From Kribbella jejuensis (GTDB taxonomy: Bacteria; Actinomycetota; Actinomycetes; Propionibacteriales; Kribbellaceae), in contig NZ_VFMM01000001.1 in the NCBI RefSeq assembly GCF_006715085.1, positions 1,116,001 to 1,180,000 on the forward strand: a stretch of DNA of 64,000 nucleotides, written 5' to 3'. Shown here in pieces: positions 1 through 8,132 of this stretch (position 1 is the first letter of the stretch; every line of letters begins with the position of its first letter). The translations under genes and the position numbers were made by a program. Below the pieces are notes generated by a model. The model worked only from the letters and a program-made list of their open reading frames with translations, did no database searches and was not told the DNA's origin.

Positions 1-1159
1 CGGCCTTCGCGATCGCCTGCTCGTACGCGGTGATTGCCTCAGGCAAACGCCCGAGGCGGCGGAGGAGATCGGCACGAGCCAGCGCGTACGGATAGTAGTC
101 CTGCAGGCGCGGGTCGCTCTTCAGGTCGTCGATGAGCGCCAGCCCTTCGGCGGGGCCGTCGCGGAAGGCAATCGCCGCGGCCCGGTTCAGCGCGATCACC
201 GGCGACGGTTCGAGCCGCAGGAGTACGTCGTACAGCTGGACGATCTGCGGCCAGTCGGTGCTCGCGAAGTCGGGGGCCTCGTCGTGGACGGCGTTGATCG
301 CGGCCTGGACCGCGTAGGGGCCGGCGTCGGCGAGGGCCGTGACCACGAGGTCGCGTCCTTCGGCGATCATCTCGTGGTCCCAGCGCGAGCGGTCCTGATC
401 CTCGAGCAGGACCGGTTTGCCGTCCGGATCGCTGCGCGCGTCGCGGCGGGCGTGGACGAGGAGCATGAGCGCGAGCAGGCCCGTGACCTCGCGTGCGTCC
501 GCGAGCAGGCGGTGCAGGATCCGGGCCAGGCGGATCGCTTCCTCCGCGAGGTCCAGGCGTTGCAGGTACGGCCCGGAGCTGGCGGCGTACCCCTCGGTGA
601 AGACCGAGTAGATCACCTGCAGTACGCCGGGCAGCCGCTCGGGCAGCTCGTCCGGACCGGGCACGCGGAACGGGATCCGTGCCTCGCGGATCTTCTTCTT
701 CGCGCGGACGATCCGTTTCGCCATCGTCGCGGTCGGGACCAGGAACGCGCGGGCGACCTCCGGTGTGGTCAGCCCGGCGAGGCAGCGCAGCGTCAGCGCG
801 CCGCGGTCCTCAGGTGCCAGCGCGGGATGGGCGCAGGTGAAGAACAGCTGGAGCCGTTCGTCGGGGAGCTCGTCGCCGGCGGCTTGCGGCGCGGAGCGAT
901 CCGCCTCGACCTGGAGGACCGCGAGCTTCGCGGCGTACACCTGGTCACGCCGGAGCCGGTCGACCGCCTTGCGCCGGGCCGTGGTCATCAGCCAGCCGCC
1001 CGGGTTCGGCGGTACGCCGTCGACCGGCCAGCGGGTCAGCGCCGCCTCGATCGCCTCCGACGTGACCTCCTCGGCCAGGTCGAGATCGCCGAACCGCCGG
1101 GCGAGCGCGGCCAGCAACCGGCCGCGCTCCTCCCGGAAGACCTCCTCGACCTGCCGCAT
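1..1159 (-). CDS. ECF-type RNA polymerase sigma factor (ECF42/DUF6596 class), 3' end outside window
   Basis: About 386 residues are visible from the ATG at 1159 and the frame is still open at base 1, so the C-terminus is missing. The N-terminus carries sigma region 2 (RRFGDLDLAEEVTSEA, then GWLMTTARRKAVDRLRR) and region 4 (LTLRCLAGLTTPEVARAFLV). A long C-terminal extension with a helical repeat character follows (AEEAIRLARILHRLL; the NRAAAIAF segment is typical of DUF6596). This architecture is the ECF42 class, which is known to be genetically paired with YciI/DGPF proteins. Here that partner lies directly upstream, leaving a single base between its stop and this ATG, so the two are surely co-transcribed. 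The target regulon cannot be told from sequence. Confidence 0.93.
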   Translation of the reverse strand, partial: MRQVEEVFREERGRLLAALARRFGDLDLAEEVTSEAIEAALTRWPVDGVPPNPGGWLMTTARRKAVDRLRRDQVYAAKLAVLQVEADRSAPQAAGDELPDERLQLFFTCAHPALAPEDRGALTLRCLAGLTTPEVARAFLVPTATMAKRIVRAKKKIREARIPFRVPGPDELPERLPGVLQVIYSVFTEGYAASSGPYLQRLDLAEEAIRLARILHRLLADAREVTGLLALMLLVHARRDARSDPDGKPVLLEDQDRSRWDHEMIAEGRDLVVTALADAGPYAVQAAINAVHDEAPDFASTDWPQIVQLYDVLLRLEPSPVIALNRAAAIAFRDGPAEGLALIDDLKSDPRLQDYYPYALARADLLRRLGRLPEAITAYEQAIAKA

Positions 1160-1160
1160 C

Positions 1161-1505
1161 TCAGAAGTCGGCGACCGGCCGGACGTCGACCGATCCGCCG
1201 CCCCGCGACCCCGGGCACTTCGCGGCCCAATCGAGCGCGACGTCCAGATCCGGTACGTCGATCACGTAGAACCCGCCGAGCACCTCCCGGGTCTCCGCGA
1301 ACGGGCCGTCCACCACGGTCCGCTTCCCGTCGTTGGCGACCTGGACGCGGGTCGAGGTGACCAGGTCGGCCAGCGACTCGGACGCGACCACCACGCCGGC
1401 GTCCTGGATCTCCTTGTCGAACCGCATCCAGTCCTCCGGCTCACACCCCACCGGCGCGTTGTCCGGGTCGAGCTCACCGGCGTTGATCAGCAGCACGTAC
1501 TTCAC
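1161..1505 (-). CDS. YciI/DGPF family protein, partner of ECF sigma factor
   Basis: A protein of 114 residues. The diagnostic DGPF signature is present (TVVDGPFAETREVLGGFYV), followed by DVALDWAAKCP, which places it in the YCII-related family. I chose the GTG start (product begins MKYVLLINAG) because a strong GAGGAGGT ribosome-binding site lies five bases upstream; the open frame continues further but lacks such a site. It is the first gene of a two-gene unit with the sigma factor downstream. YciI/DGPF proteins are proposed to modulate or sense for the ECF42 sigma factor, but the mechanism is unknown. Confidence 0.92.
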   Translation of the reverse strand: MKYVLLINAGELDPDNAPVGCEPEDWMRFDKEIQDAGVVVASESLADLVTSTRVQVANDGKRTVVDGPFAETREVLGGFYVIDVPDLDVALDWAAKCPGSRGGGSVDVRPVADF

Positions 1506-1587
1506 GTCGTACCTCCTCGGCAGCCTGTCTACAGCATCACCACGAACGGGCTCGCCTCCGATGGACATGCTGGGTGAGGATTGGCGC

Positions 1588-2469
1588 ATGAGTGTCTTGC
1601 CTTCGGGCGAACAATGGATCCTGCGCGGCGGCGGGTACGAGGCGACCGTGGTGAGCGTCGGCGGTGGGTTGCGCGGGCTCACGTACGACGGGCGGCCGGT
1701 TCTGCTCGCCTACGGGGAGGACGAACTGGCGCACGCCGGCATCGGGCAGCACCTGTTCCCGTGGCCGAACCGGATCACCGACGGCGAGTACACGTTCAAC
1801 GGCGTCACGCAGCACCTGTCGCTGAGCGAGCCGGCCCGGCGGAACGCGATCCACGGCCTGACCCGGTGGGCCAACTGGGAACGCCTCGACGACGGCTCCG
1901 ACGAGTCGACGGCCACCGTCACCCACCGCCTCCACGGCGAGCCGGGCTACCCCCACCAACTCGACCTCCGGGTCACCTACCACCTGACAGATCAGCTGCA
2001 GGTCACGGCAACCGCTACCAACATCGGTCGGACCGCGGCGCCGTACGGCTACGGTGCACATCCGTATCTGACGGTAGGACGACAGCTCGACGAATGCGTA
2101 CTCGAGTTCGAAGCAGCCGAGCGCCTGGAACTGTCGGACCGGATGGCACCGACGGGTTCGGTTCCAGTAGCAGGGTCGCCGTACGACTTCCGCGGCGGCC
2201 GGCTGATCGGCTCAACCGTGATCGACAACGCCTTCACCGGACTCGACGGCGAGTGGTCCGTCACCCTCACCGACCCCGACACCGGAGCTCGCTCCGTGTT
2301 GACCAGCAACACCAAATGGATGCAACTGTTCACCGGCGAACCGGTAGGCCGCTCAGCCCTGGCAGTGGAACCGATGACCTGCCCACCGAACGCCTTCAGC
2401 ACCGGCGACGACCTGATCGTCCTGCAACCGGGCGAGTCCCACACGACTACCTTTCAGGTGTCGGCCTAG
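1588..2469 (+). CDS. aldose 1-epimerase family protein
   Basis: A protein of 293 residues beginning MSVLPSGEQW. It shows the galactose mutarotase fold motifs: FPWPNRITDGEYTFNG near residue 62, a His in AIHGLTRW, the GYGAHPYL motif with its catalytic-region His, and a C-terminal Glu in AVEPMTCPPNAF. It would interconvert alpha and beta anomers of an aldose in the cytoplasm. The ATG at 1588 has a GTGAGGA site seven bases upstream; an upstream in-frame ATG at 1567 is possible but lacks one. The 3' end overlaps the convergent PH-domain gene by 23 bases. No sugar pathway gene is adjacent, so the substrate is open. Confidence 0.9.
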   Translation: MSVLPSGEQWILRGGGYEATVVSVGGGLRGLTYDGRPVLLAYGEDELAHAGIGQHLFPWPNRITDGEYTFNGVTQHLSLSEPARRNAIHGLTRWANWERLDDGSDESTATVTHRLHGEPGYPHQLDLRVTYHLTDQLQVTATATNIGRTAAPYGYGAHPYLTVGRQLDECVLEFEAAERLELSDRMAPTGSVPVAGSPYDFRGGRLIGSTVIDNAFTGLDGEWSVTLTDPDTGARSVLTSNTKWMQLFTGEPVGRSALAVEPMTCPPNAFSTGDDLIVLQPGESHTTTFQVSA

Positions 2470-2911
2470 CCCCGGCCCCGTGCTCGCGGGCGACCGCCGC
2501 CAGCTCCTTGGCAGCGCGCGTCGCCCGCGTACCCTCGGACGCCTGCACCGCGAGGATCCCGATCCGGTTGTCCTCGGCATCGAACAACTGCAGCCACGCG
2601 TCACCGGGCCGGAACCGCAGCGCGGTGACCTCGGACCACTTCAACGTGTACGACCGGAACACGTTCCGCACCCGCAGCCGGTCCGGGTACGCGGTCACCC
2701 GCAGCGTCGACATCCGGTACAGGATCCACAGCACCGCCCCGAAGAACGCCAGCAATGTGATCCGCTGGAACCAGTCGAAGCTGGCCCGGTCCGACGGCGA
2801 CAGCCGGAACCAGATCACCCCGAATACCGCGATCAGCGACAGCCCCATGCCGGCGGACATCCCGGTCACGATCCAGGGATGGAAGGTCAGCAACCGGTCC
2901 CGGGAGGCCAT
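2447..2911 (-). CDS. membrane-anchored PH-domain protein
   Basis: A protein of 154 residues. Two hydrophobic segments (about residues 10-32 and 48-66) are followed by a bacterial PH-like domain (RVTAYPDRLRVRNVF, then LKWSEVTALRF and WLQLFDAEDN). It lies directly after hisG with one base between them, so it is translated from the his mRNA. This PH-domain gene next to hisG-hisE is a recurrent actinobacterial arrangement; its function is unknown. Confidence 0.85.
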   Translation of the reverse strand: MASRDRLLTFHPWIVTGMSAGMGLSLIAVFGVIWFRLSPSDRASFDWFQRITLLAFFGAVLWILYRMSTLRVTAYPDRLRVRNVFRSYTLKWSEVTALRFRPGDAWLQLFDAEDNRIGILAVQASEGTRATRAAKELAAVAREHGAGARPTPER

Positions 2912-2912
2912 C

Positions 2913-3761
2913 TCAAATCCGGCAGGCGTGGATATCGGTGGTGAGGATCGCACGCGCTCCGACCTCCCACAGCTGGTCCATCAGCCGCTGCGCCTCGGCC
3001 CGCTGGACCATCACCCGGACGGCGACCCAGCCCTGGCGGTGCAGCGGCGAGATCGTCGGCGACTCCAGCCCCGGCGCGACCGAGGTGGCCGCGTCGACGT
3101 CCTCGGCGCGGATGTCGTAGTCCATCATCACGTAGTTGCGCGCGATCAGTACGCCTTCGAGCCGCCGTACCAGCTGCTGCAGACCGTTCGGCGGAGTCTC
3201 GACGCCGTGCCGCTTGATCAGGACGGCCTCGGACTGCAGGATCGGGTCGCCGAACACCTCGAGCCCCGCCTGGCGCAGCGTCGTACCGGTCTCGACGACG
3301 TCCGCGATCACGTCCGCGACGCCGAGCTGTACGGCGGACTCGACGGCACCGTCCAGCCGTACCACCGAGGCCTCGACACCGTTCTCGGCAAGGTGGTCCT
3401 GGAGCACCCCGGCGTACGACGTGGCGATCCGCTTGCCCGACAGGTCCTTGATCGAGTCCGCGACGCCCGGGCGGCCGGCGAACCGGAACGTGGACGACCC
3501 GAACCCGAGGCCCATGATCACGTCCGCGTCCGCGTGCGAGTCGAGCACCAGGTCGCGGCCGGAAATCCCGACGTCGAGCGTGCCCTCGCCGACGTACACG
3601 GCGATGTCGCGCGGGCGCAGGTAGTAGAACTCGACCTCGTTGGCCGAGTCGGTGAGCGTCAGGTCCTTGGTGCTCCGGCGCTGCTTGTAGCCGGCCTCGG
3701 ACAACATCTCGGTGGCGGCCTCGCTCAGCGAGCCCTTGTTCGGTACTGCGACGCGCAGCAT
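2913..3761 (-). CDS. hisG: ATP phosphoribosyltransferase (long form)
   Basis: A protein of 282 residues catalysing the first step of histidine biosynthesis, ATP plus PRPP to phosphoribosyl-ATP. Visible features are the N-terminal MLRVAVPNKGSLSE, the DVGISGRDLV and GKRIATSYAG segments, the PRPP-binding loop (VIADVVETGTTLRQAGLEV), and a C-terminal regulatory domain (after about residue 210) as expected for the long, feedback-inhibited form. hisE lies 48 bases upstream on the same strand and the PH-domain gene follows directly, giving an operon hisE-hisG-PH. Confidence 0.97.
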   Translation of the reverse strand: MLRVAVPNKGSLSEAATEMLSEAGYKQRRSTKDLTLTDSANEVEFYYLRPRDIAVYVGEGTLDVGISGRDLVLDSHADADVIMGLGFGSSTFRFAGRPGVADSIKDLSGKRIATSYAGVLQDHLAENGVEASVVRLDGAVESAVQLGVADVIADVVETGTTLRQAGLEVFGDPILQSEAVLIKRHGVETPPNGLQQLVRRLEGVLIARNYVMMDYDIRAEDVDAATSVAPGLESPTISPLHRQGWVAVRVMVQRAEAQRLMDQLWEVGARAILTTDIHACRI

Positions 3762-3809
3762 GGCAACTGCCCTTCCTGGAGGTGAACCGGTGATCTGCGG
3801 GAGCGGCTC

Positions 3810-4073
3810 CTACAGATGTCGGTACACGTCCTCGAGGTCCAGGCCGAGCGCGTGCATCATCACCTGGGCGTGGTACAGCAGCTGCGACAGTTCCTCCGCA
3901 GCGCGCTCCTTGCCCTCGTACTCGGCGGCCATCCAGGACTCGGCGGCCTCTTCGACCAGCTTCTTCCCGATCGCGTGCACGCCGGCATCCAGCGCCGCCA
4001 CGGTCCCGGAACCCTCCGGCCGCGTCCGCGCCTTCTCTCCCAGCTCGGCGAACAGCTCGTCAAAAGTCTTCAT
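3810..4073 (-). CDS. hisE: phosphoribosyl-ATP diphosphatase
   Basis: A protein of 87 residues, the usual actinobacterial stand-alone HisE length. It hydrolyses phosphoribosyl-ATP to phosphoribosyl-AMP, the second step of histidine synthesis. The all-alpha NTP-pyrophosphohydrolase signature is clear: [14 protein letters not shown] with the metal-binding Glu residues, followed by [16 protein letters not shown]. It starts the hisE-hisG unit and is divergent from the VOC gene, 72 bases away. Confidence 0.96.
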   Translation of the reverse strand: MKTFDELFAELGEKARTRPEGSGTVAALDAGVHAIGKKLVEEAAESWMAAEYEGKERAAEELSQLLYHAQVMMHALGLDLEDVYRHL

Positions 4074-4145
4074 CGCGCGGCCAAGCCTACGGGGCGCGTC
4101 CAGGAGCCGGGCGGCCAGGTCCGGTGGGCGGACCATACTGAACGG

Positions 4146-4538
4146 ATGGAGATCTCGGTGATGCTGGCCGTCGAGGACGCTCCGGCGGCCGCGGCGTGGT
4201 ACGCGCGGGCACTCGGCGCGGTCGAGCTGTGGAACCTGGGCAGCGTGATCGGGCTGAGCGTCGGCGGCGCGCCGTTGTTCCTCGGCGAGCCGGGGAACAA
4301 CATCTGGAAGACACCCGCCGACACCGGGGCACCGACGGTCCGGGTCGAGGTGTTCGTCGACGATCCGGACTCCTTCGTCGCGCGGGCCGTCGAGGCCGGG
4401 GCCGACGGCAGCTTCGACCCGGTCCGCGATCACGCCGTACCGTGGGGCACCCATCGGCAGGGCTCGTTCCTGGACCCGTTCGGGCACCTGTGGTTCGTCG
4501 GCGACCGCTCGCCGCTGGGCCCTGCCGAGCGCGGCTGA
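4146..4538 (+). CDS. VOC (glyoxalase/bleomycin-resistance fold) family protein
   Basis: A protein of 130 residues with the paired beta-alpha-beta-beta-beta arrangement of the vicinal oxygen chelate family. The first half is [20 protein letters not shown] with [10 protein letters not shown]; the second half holds [20 protein letters not shown] and ends in the typical [11 protein letters not shown] strand with its conserved His. Members include isomerases, dioxygenases and antibiotic-binding proteins, so the substrate cannot be named. The P1 peptidase gene starts eight bases downstream and is probably co-transcribed. Confidence 0.85.
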   Translation: MEISVMLAVEDAPAAAAWYARALGAVELWNLGSVIGLSVGGAPLFLGEPGNNIWKTPADTGAPTVRVEVFVDDPDSFVARAVEAGADGSFDPVRDHAVPWGTHRQGSFLDPFGHLWFVGDRSPLGPAERG

Positions 4539-4546
4539 GGATCTGT

Positions 4547-5512
4547 ATGCAGAGTCCGCGGAGAATTCGGGAGCTGGGTCTTGTCGTCGGTACTTTGCCT
4601 ACCGGGCCGTTGAATGCGATCACCGACGTGCCCGGGGTGCGGGTCGGTCAGACGACCATCACCGGGGACGGGTTGAACACCGGGGTGACCGCGATCGTCC
4701 CGTCCGGCTGGGAGACGACGCTGCCCGCGGCGGTTGCTGTTGGCAACGGATACGGGAAGCTGATCGGGACCACTCAGGTGGACGAGCTCGGCGTGATCGA
4801 AACCCCGATCCTGCTGACCGGCACTCTCAGTACGTTCCGGGTCGCGGACGCCTTCCTCACCTGGCTGCTCGACCGCAACCCGCAAGCCACCAGCCTCAAC
4901 CCGATCGTCGGCGAAACCAACGACGGCCACCTGTCAGACATCCGCCGCCGCCCGATCACCCCCGCCCACGTACACAACGCGCTGGACAACGCCACCTCCG
5001 ACCTTCCTGCCGAAGGATGCGCAGGAGCAGGCACCGGCACCACCGCCCTAGGCTTCAAAGCGGGCATCGGCACCGCCTCCCGGACGCTCCGCACCTCACC
5101 CGCCGGCGGGTACACGGTTGGTGTGTTGGTGCAGGCGAACTTCTCCGGATTGTTGACCGTGCTCGGGCGACCTGTGCCTGCTCCGCCGATTGATGCTGAC
5201 GGCAACTCGTGCATGATCGTGGTGGCGACCGATCTGCCGCTCGACTCGCGGCAGCTCGGGCGGTTGGCTCGGCGGGCGGTCTTCGCGATGGCTCGGGTCG
5301 GCTCGGACTACGCGCCGGGCAGCGGCGACTACGCGATCGCGTTCAGCACGAGCCGTACGGCGACGTACGCCGAGCGCGACCTCCGGGCCCCGTTTCAAGC
5401 CGTCACCGAATCCGTCGAGGAGGCGCTCCTCAACTCACTGACGATGGCCCACACCACGACCGGCTTCAACAACCACAAGGCCCACGCGGTCCCCCACGAC
5501 CTGCTCCGATAA
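4547..5512 (+). CDS. P1 family (DmpA/BapA-like) N-terminal nucleophile aminopeptidase
   Basis: A protein of 321 residues. The N-terminal region ([16 protein letters not shown]) and the [20 protein letters not shown] segment are typical of the DmpA/NylC family. The autoprocessing site is visible as Asn220-Ser221 in [16 protein letters not shown]; cleavage would release Ser as the new N-terminal nucleophile of the beta chain. Family members are D- or beta-aminopeptidases or amide hydrolases such as the nylon oligomer hydrolase. The C-terminus overlaps the convergent DUF1772 gene by 78 bases, an unusually long overlap, but both frames are well supported. Confidence 0.9.
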   Translation: MQSPRRIRELGLVVGTLPTGPLNAITDVPGVRVGQTTITGDGLNTGVTAIVPSGWETTLPAAVAVGNGYGKLIGTTQVDELGVIETPILLTGTLSTFRVADAFLTWLLDRNPQATSLNPIVGETNDGHLSDIRRRPITPAHVHNALDNATSDLPAEGCAGAGTGTTALGFKAGIGTASRTLRTSPAGGYTVGVLVQANFSGLLTVLGRPVPAPPIDADGNSCMIVVATDLPLDSRQLGRLARRAVFAMARVGSDYAPGSGDYAIAFSTSRTATYAERDLRAPFQAVTESVEEALLNSLTMAHTTTGFNNHKAHAVPHDLLR

Positions 5513-5935
5513 CAACACGCCGAAGGCAACCACGGCCGCCACCGTCCGGACCAGATGCGCCAACTGCCAACGATCCCGGACCGATGCCCAGTCCGACGGC
5601 GGCTGCTGCACCGACCATGACAGCTGATCCGAGTTGATCGGCAGATTCACCACGATTGTCGTCACGAACACAACCACCAGCAGCGCGACAGCCGCCAGCA
5701 CCATGCGCCGCGCACTCCCCCGGCTCCGAACCGCAACCACGACCGTCGCAACAAACGCCGGGATCAGCGTCACCGCAGCGAGCTTGTCCAACGAGTCCAA
5801 CTCGACCACCCGCACCTGCGTGTAGACCGACCCGTCAAAGCCACGCAACGACGTCTCCAACACCAGCACGCACAGCAGGAACCCGCTGAACAACCCGGTG
5901 AACAGCAGGCTCACACCACGCACGATCCGCGTCAT
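5435..5935 (-). CDS. DUF1772 / anthrone oxygenase-like membrane protein
   Basis: A protein of 166 residues with four predicted membrane segments (about residues 5-27, 52-69, 80-98 and 131-146). It contains the NLPINSDQLSW segment characteristic of the DUF1772 family, some members of which act as anthrone oxygenases. Its ATG shares one base with the stop of the upstream SDR gene, so the two are translationally coupled. The divergent MarR protein is the likely regulator of this pair. The reaction is unknown. Confidence 0.82.
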   Translation of the reverse strand: MTRIVRGVSLLFTGLFSGFLLCVLVLETSLRGFDGSVYTQVRVVELDSLDKLAAVTLIPAFVATVVVAVRSRGSARRMVLAAVALLVVVFVTTIVVNLPINSDQLSWSVQQPPSDWASVRDRWQLAHLVRTVAAVVAFGVLLSEQVVGDRVGLVVVEAGRGVGHRQ

Positions 5936-6567
5936 CAGTAGCCCACGCCGACCGGCTGGCCGATCGTCGCCGGGTTGTCGAGAACCGACAACATCAGATG
6001 CGCCACGTCAGCCCGCGAGATCAAGTACCCGCCGTTGACGGTCCCGCCGATCTCGGTGCGGTAGTGCCCGGTCAGCGCCCTACTGTTCAACTTCGGCGGC
6101 CGCACGATCGTCCAGTCGGTCGCGCTGCTCATGATGGCCGCCTCCATCACCCGCAGGTCGGCGTACACGTCGGCGGCGAACAGGTTGATCAGCGGGAAAA
6201 TCACCCGCCGGTTCAGGAAGTCCGCCGGCACCGGCCCGATCGGCGCGGCGCTCACCGCCACGAACCGCCGTACCCCGACCGCTTCCATCGCGGCCAGGAT
6301 CGACTTCGTACTCCGGGACGCGACCGGCCCGTCCTTGCGACCGCGCGGCCCCACGCCCGAGATGACCGCCGTACTGCCGTCGACCGCCTCGCGCAGCGGC
6401 TCCGCCGAGTCCAGACCGGGCACCCGCACCACGTCCAGCGACGGATGCTCCAACTCGAACGCGGACGACGCGCGGATCACCGCCGTCACCTTCTGCCCCG
6501 CGTCGAGTGCCTGCCGGACGACGTGACCGCCGATCCCGCCCGTCGCGCCGAACACCGTGATCCTCAT
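5935..6567 (-). CDS. NAD(P)-binding NmrA/SDR-like reductase
   Basis: A protein of 210 residues with an N-terminal Rossmann motif (MRITVFGATGGIGGHVVRQA) and the NAD(P)-dependent epimerase/NAD(P)H-binding layout (AVISGVGPRG, VRRFVAVSAAPIG, WTIVRPPKLN). The ATG at 6567 is preceded by AGGAGG. It is the first gene of a pair with the DUF1772 protein and is divergently transcribed from a MarR regulator across a 65-base AT-richer gap. It probably reduces a small electrophile or quinone; the substrate is not deducible. Confidence 0.87.
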   Translation of the reverse strand: MRITVFGATGGIGGHVVRQALDAGQKVTAVIRASSAFELEHPSLDVVRVPGLDSAEPLREAVDGSTAVISGVGPRGRKDGPVASRSTKSILAAMEAVGVRRFVAVSAAPIGPVPADFLNRRVIFPLINLFAADVYADLRVMEAAIMSSATDWTIVRPPKLNSRALTGHYRTEIGGTVNGGYLISRADVAHLMLSVLDNPATIGQPVGVGY

Positions 6568-6632
6568 CGGACGCCTCCTGTGCGCTACCGTAATTCTGAT
6601 CTCCAACTCATATAGTACGGAACTCATAAGAT
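6568..6632. promoter_or_regulatory. divergent promoter with direct repeat, probable MarR operator
   Basis: This short gap between the reductase and marR genes is clearly more AT-rich than its surroundings. It holds a direct repeat AACTCATA at 6605-6612 and 6621-6628, with a TATAGT -10-like hexamer at 6611-6616 between them. The spacing of 16 bases would place both copies on nearly the same face of the helix only if the protein bends the DNA. Operator function is inferred from position. Confidence 0.45.
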
Positions 6633-7115
6633 ATGGAACAGACACAAACAGGTGACGCGCGCCACCGTCGGCGGGCCGGCAACGAGATCAAGGCGGCGAT
6701 CCGCGACCTGCGGATCCAGCTCGCGTTGTTCAACCACCAGGTCGGCGGCAGGCTGGCACTCAAGGACGTCGACCTCGACTGCCTCGACGTGCTGGCCCGC
6801 AGCGGCCCGCTCACGCCGAGCGCCCTGGCGCGGCAGGCAGGACTGCACCCGGCGACGCTGACCGGGATCCTCGACCGGCTCGAACGCGGCGGCTGGATCG
6901 CGCGCGACCGCGGGCAGACGGACCGGCGCAGCGTGACGATCCGGCTGCTCCCCGATCGCGGGTCCGAGGTGATCCGGCTGTACCAGCCGATGATCGGCGC
7001 GATGGACGACGTACTCGCGGACTACAGCGAGACCGAGCTCTCGCTGATCGCCGACTTCCTGCGGCGTACCGCTGCTGCCGGGGAGCAGGCGAACGGGGAG
7101 CTGGCTCAGGAGTAG
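6633..7115 (+). CDS. MarR family transcriptional regulator
   Basis: A protein of 160 residues with a winged helix-turn-helix core: LDVLARSGPLTPSALARQAG, HPATLTGILDRLERGGWI and the wing DRGQTDRRSVTIRL. It most likely represses itself and the divergent reductase/DUF1772 pair in response to a small ligand. The last 10 bases overlap the convergent WYL regulator. Confidence 0.92.
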   Translation: MEQTQTGDARHRRRAGNEIKAAIRDLRIQLALFNHQVGGRLALKDVDLDCLDVLARSGPLTPSALARQAGLHPATLTGILDRLERGGWIARDRGQTDRRSVTIRLLPDRGSEVIRLYQPMIGAMDDVLADYSETELSLIADFLRRTAAAGEQANGELAQE

Positions 7116-8071
7116 AGGTCGGCCAGTTTCTGGCCGAGCTGTTTGAGTTCTACGCGGAGCTCCTGCGGTTCCAGTACTTCTACTGCGTCACCGAAGCGGC
7201 TGAGCGTGGCGGCTGCGTTCGGTACGGACTCGATCGGGATCGTCACCACAAAGCTCCCGTCCGGCTCCGGGACGGCGGCCGCGACCGCCTTGACCAGTGC
7301 GGGGAACGAGACGTCGTACATCCTCTGAGCGAGTCCTGCAGACACTCTGACGACTGCATCCGCGGTGAAACGGACGCGGTCGAACCCCTCCAGGTGGTTC
7401 TGCCAGAACTGCTCCAGGTTGAAGTCCTCGGCGCGCTCGAACTCCTCCTGCGTCGGGGTGAGTTCGAGGATGTTGGAGACCCGGTATGTCCGTAGTCCGG
7501 TGGGTGTGGCGGCGACGACGTACCAGGCTCCGTTCTTGAGTACGAGACCGTACGGCTCGAGGAGGCGCTCGACCTCGCGGGGCTCCTCCCACCTGCGGTA
7601 CAGGACCTTCACGCGGCGATCGTGGAGCACCGCGTCGGCGACGGCTGCGAGCTGTGGCGAGTTCTCGGCGTCCTGGTACCAGGCGGGCAGGTCGAGGTGG
7701 AAGCGGTTCTTCAAACGCCCAGCCCGGTCGCGTTGGTCCGGTGCGAGTGCCGCTAGGAGCTTGAGCTCGGCCGCACTCGTCTCTGCGGTCAGGCCGAGCG
7801 CGGCGGCGGCTCCCGGCATACCGACGAGGAAGAGGGCGGCCGCCTCTTGTTCGGTGAGGCCGGTGAGGCGGGTGCGGTAGCCCTCCACCAGGCGGTACCC
7901 GCCTGCGCGGCCCTGGTCGGCGTACACGGGCACGCCGGCAGCCGCGAGCGCCTCGACGTCACGGTAGATCGTCCGCAGTGACACCTCGAGCTCATCCGCG
8001 AGCTCCCGCGCGGTCAGCCGCCGGCGCGTCTGCAGCAGCAACAGGATCGACAGGAGCCGGCTCGAACGCAT
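7106..8071 (-). CDS. YafY/WYL-domain transcriptional regulator
   Basis: A protein of 321 residues. An N-terminal HTH_11 domain (RLLSILLLLQTRRRLTAREL, then LEVSLRTIYRDVEALAAAGV) is followed by a WYL ligand-sensing domain (about residues 140-215, with KVLYRRWEEPREVERLLEPY and GAWYVVAATPTGLRTYRVS) and a WCX C-terminal extension. Such regulators usually control the adjacent divergent gene, here the duplicated-domain protein at 8133. Confidence 0.92.
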   Translation of the reverse strand: MRSSRLLSILLLLQTRRRLTARELADELEVSLRTIYRDVEALAAAGVPVYADQGRAGGYRLVEGYRTRLTGLTEQEAAALFLVGMPGAAAALGLTAETSAAELKLLAALAPDQRDRAGRLKNRFHLDLPAWYQDAENSPQLAAVADAVLHDRRVKVLYRRWEEPREVERLLEPYGLVLKNGAWYVVAATPTGLRTYRVSNILELTPTQEEFERAEDFNLEQFWQNHLEGFDRVRFTADAVVRVSAGLAQRMYDVSFPALVKAVAAAVPEPDGSFVVTIPIESVPNAAATLSRFGDAVEVLEPQELRVELKQLGQKLADLYS

Positions 8072-8132
8072 ACTCCGAGGTTAGTCCCGATCGCTGCCAT
8101 GGGTTGTCAGGTATTGCTCGGACGCTTGGCGT
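8072..8132. promoter_or_regulatory. divergent promoter between WYL regulator and target gene
   Basis: The gap contains TGTCA at 8105-8109, and the inverted partner TGACA at 8134-8138 lies just inside the next gene. They may be a widely spaced inverted repeat recognised by the WYL protein. No convincing Shine-Dalgarno sequence precedes the 8133 ATG, so that mRNA may be nearly leaderless. Confidence 0.3.

Noticed and set aside
1581-3785. Open frame of 734 codons on the plus strand across aldose epimerase, PH gene and hisG
   Set aside because: Very Arg/Pro-rich translation without domains; it is a GC-skew shadow of three real genes on other frames.
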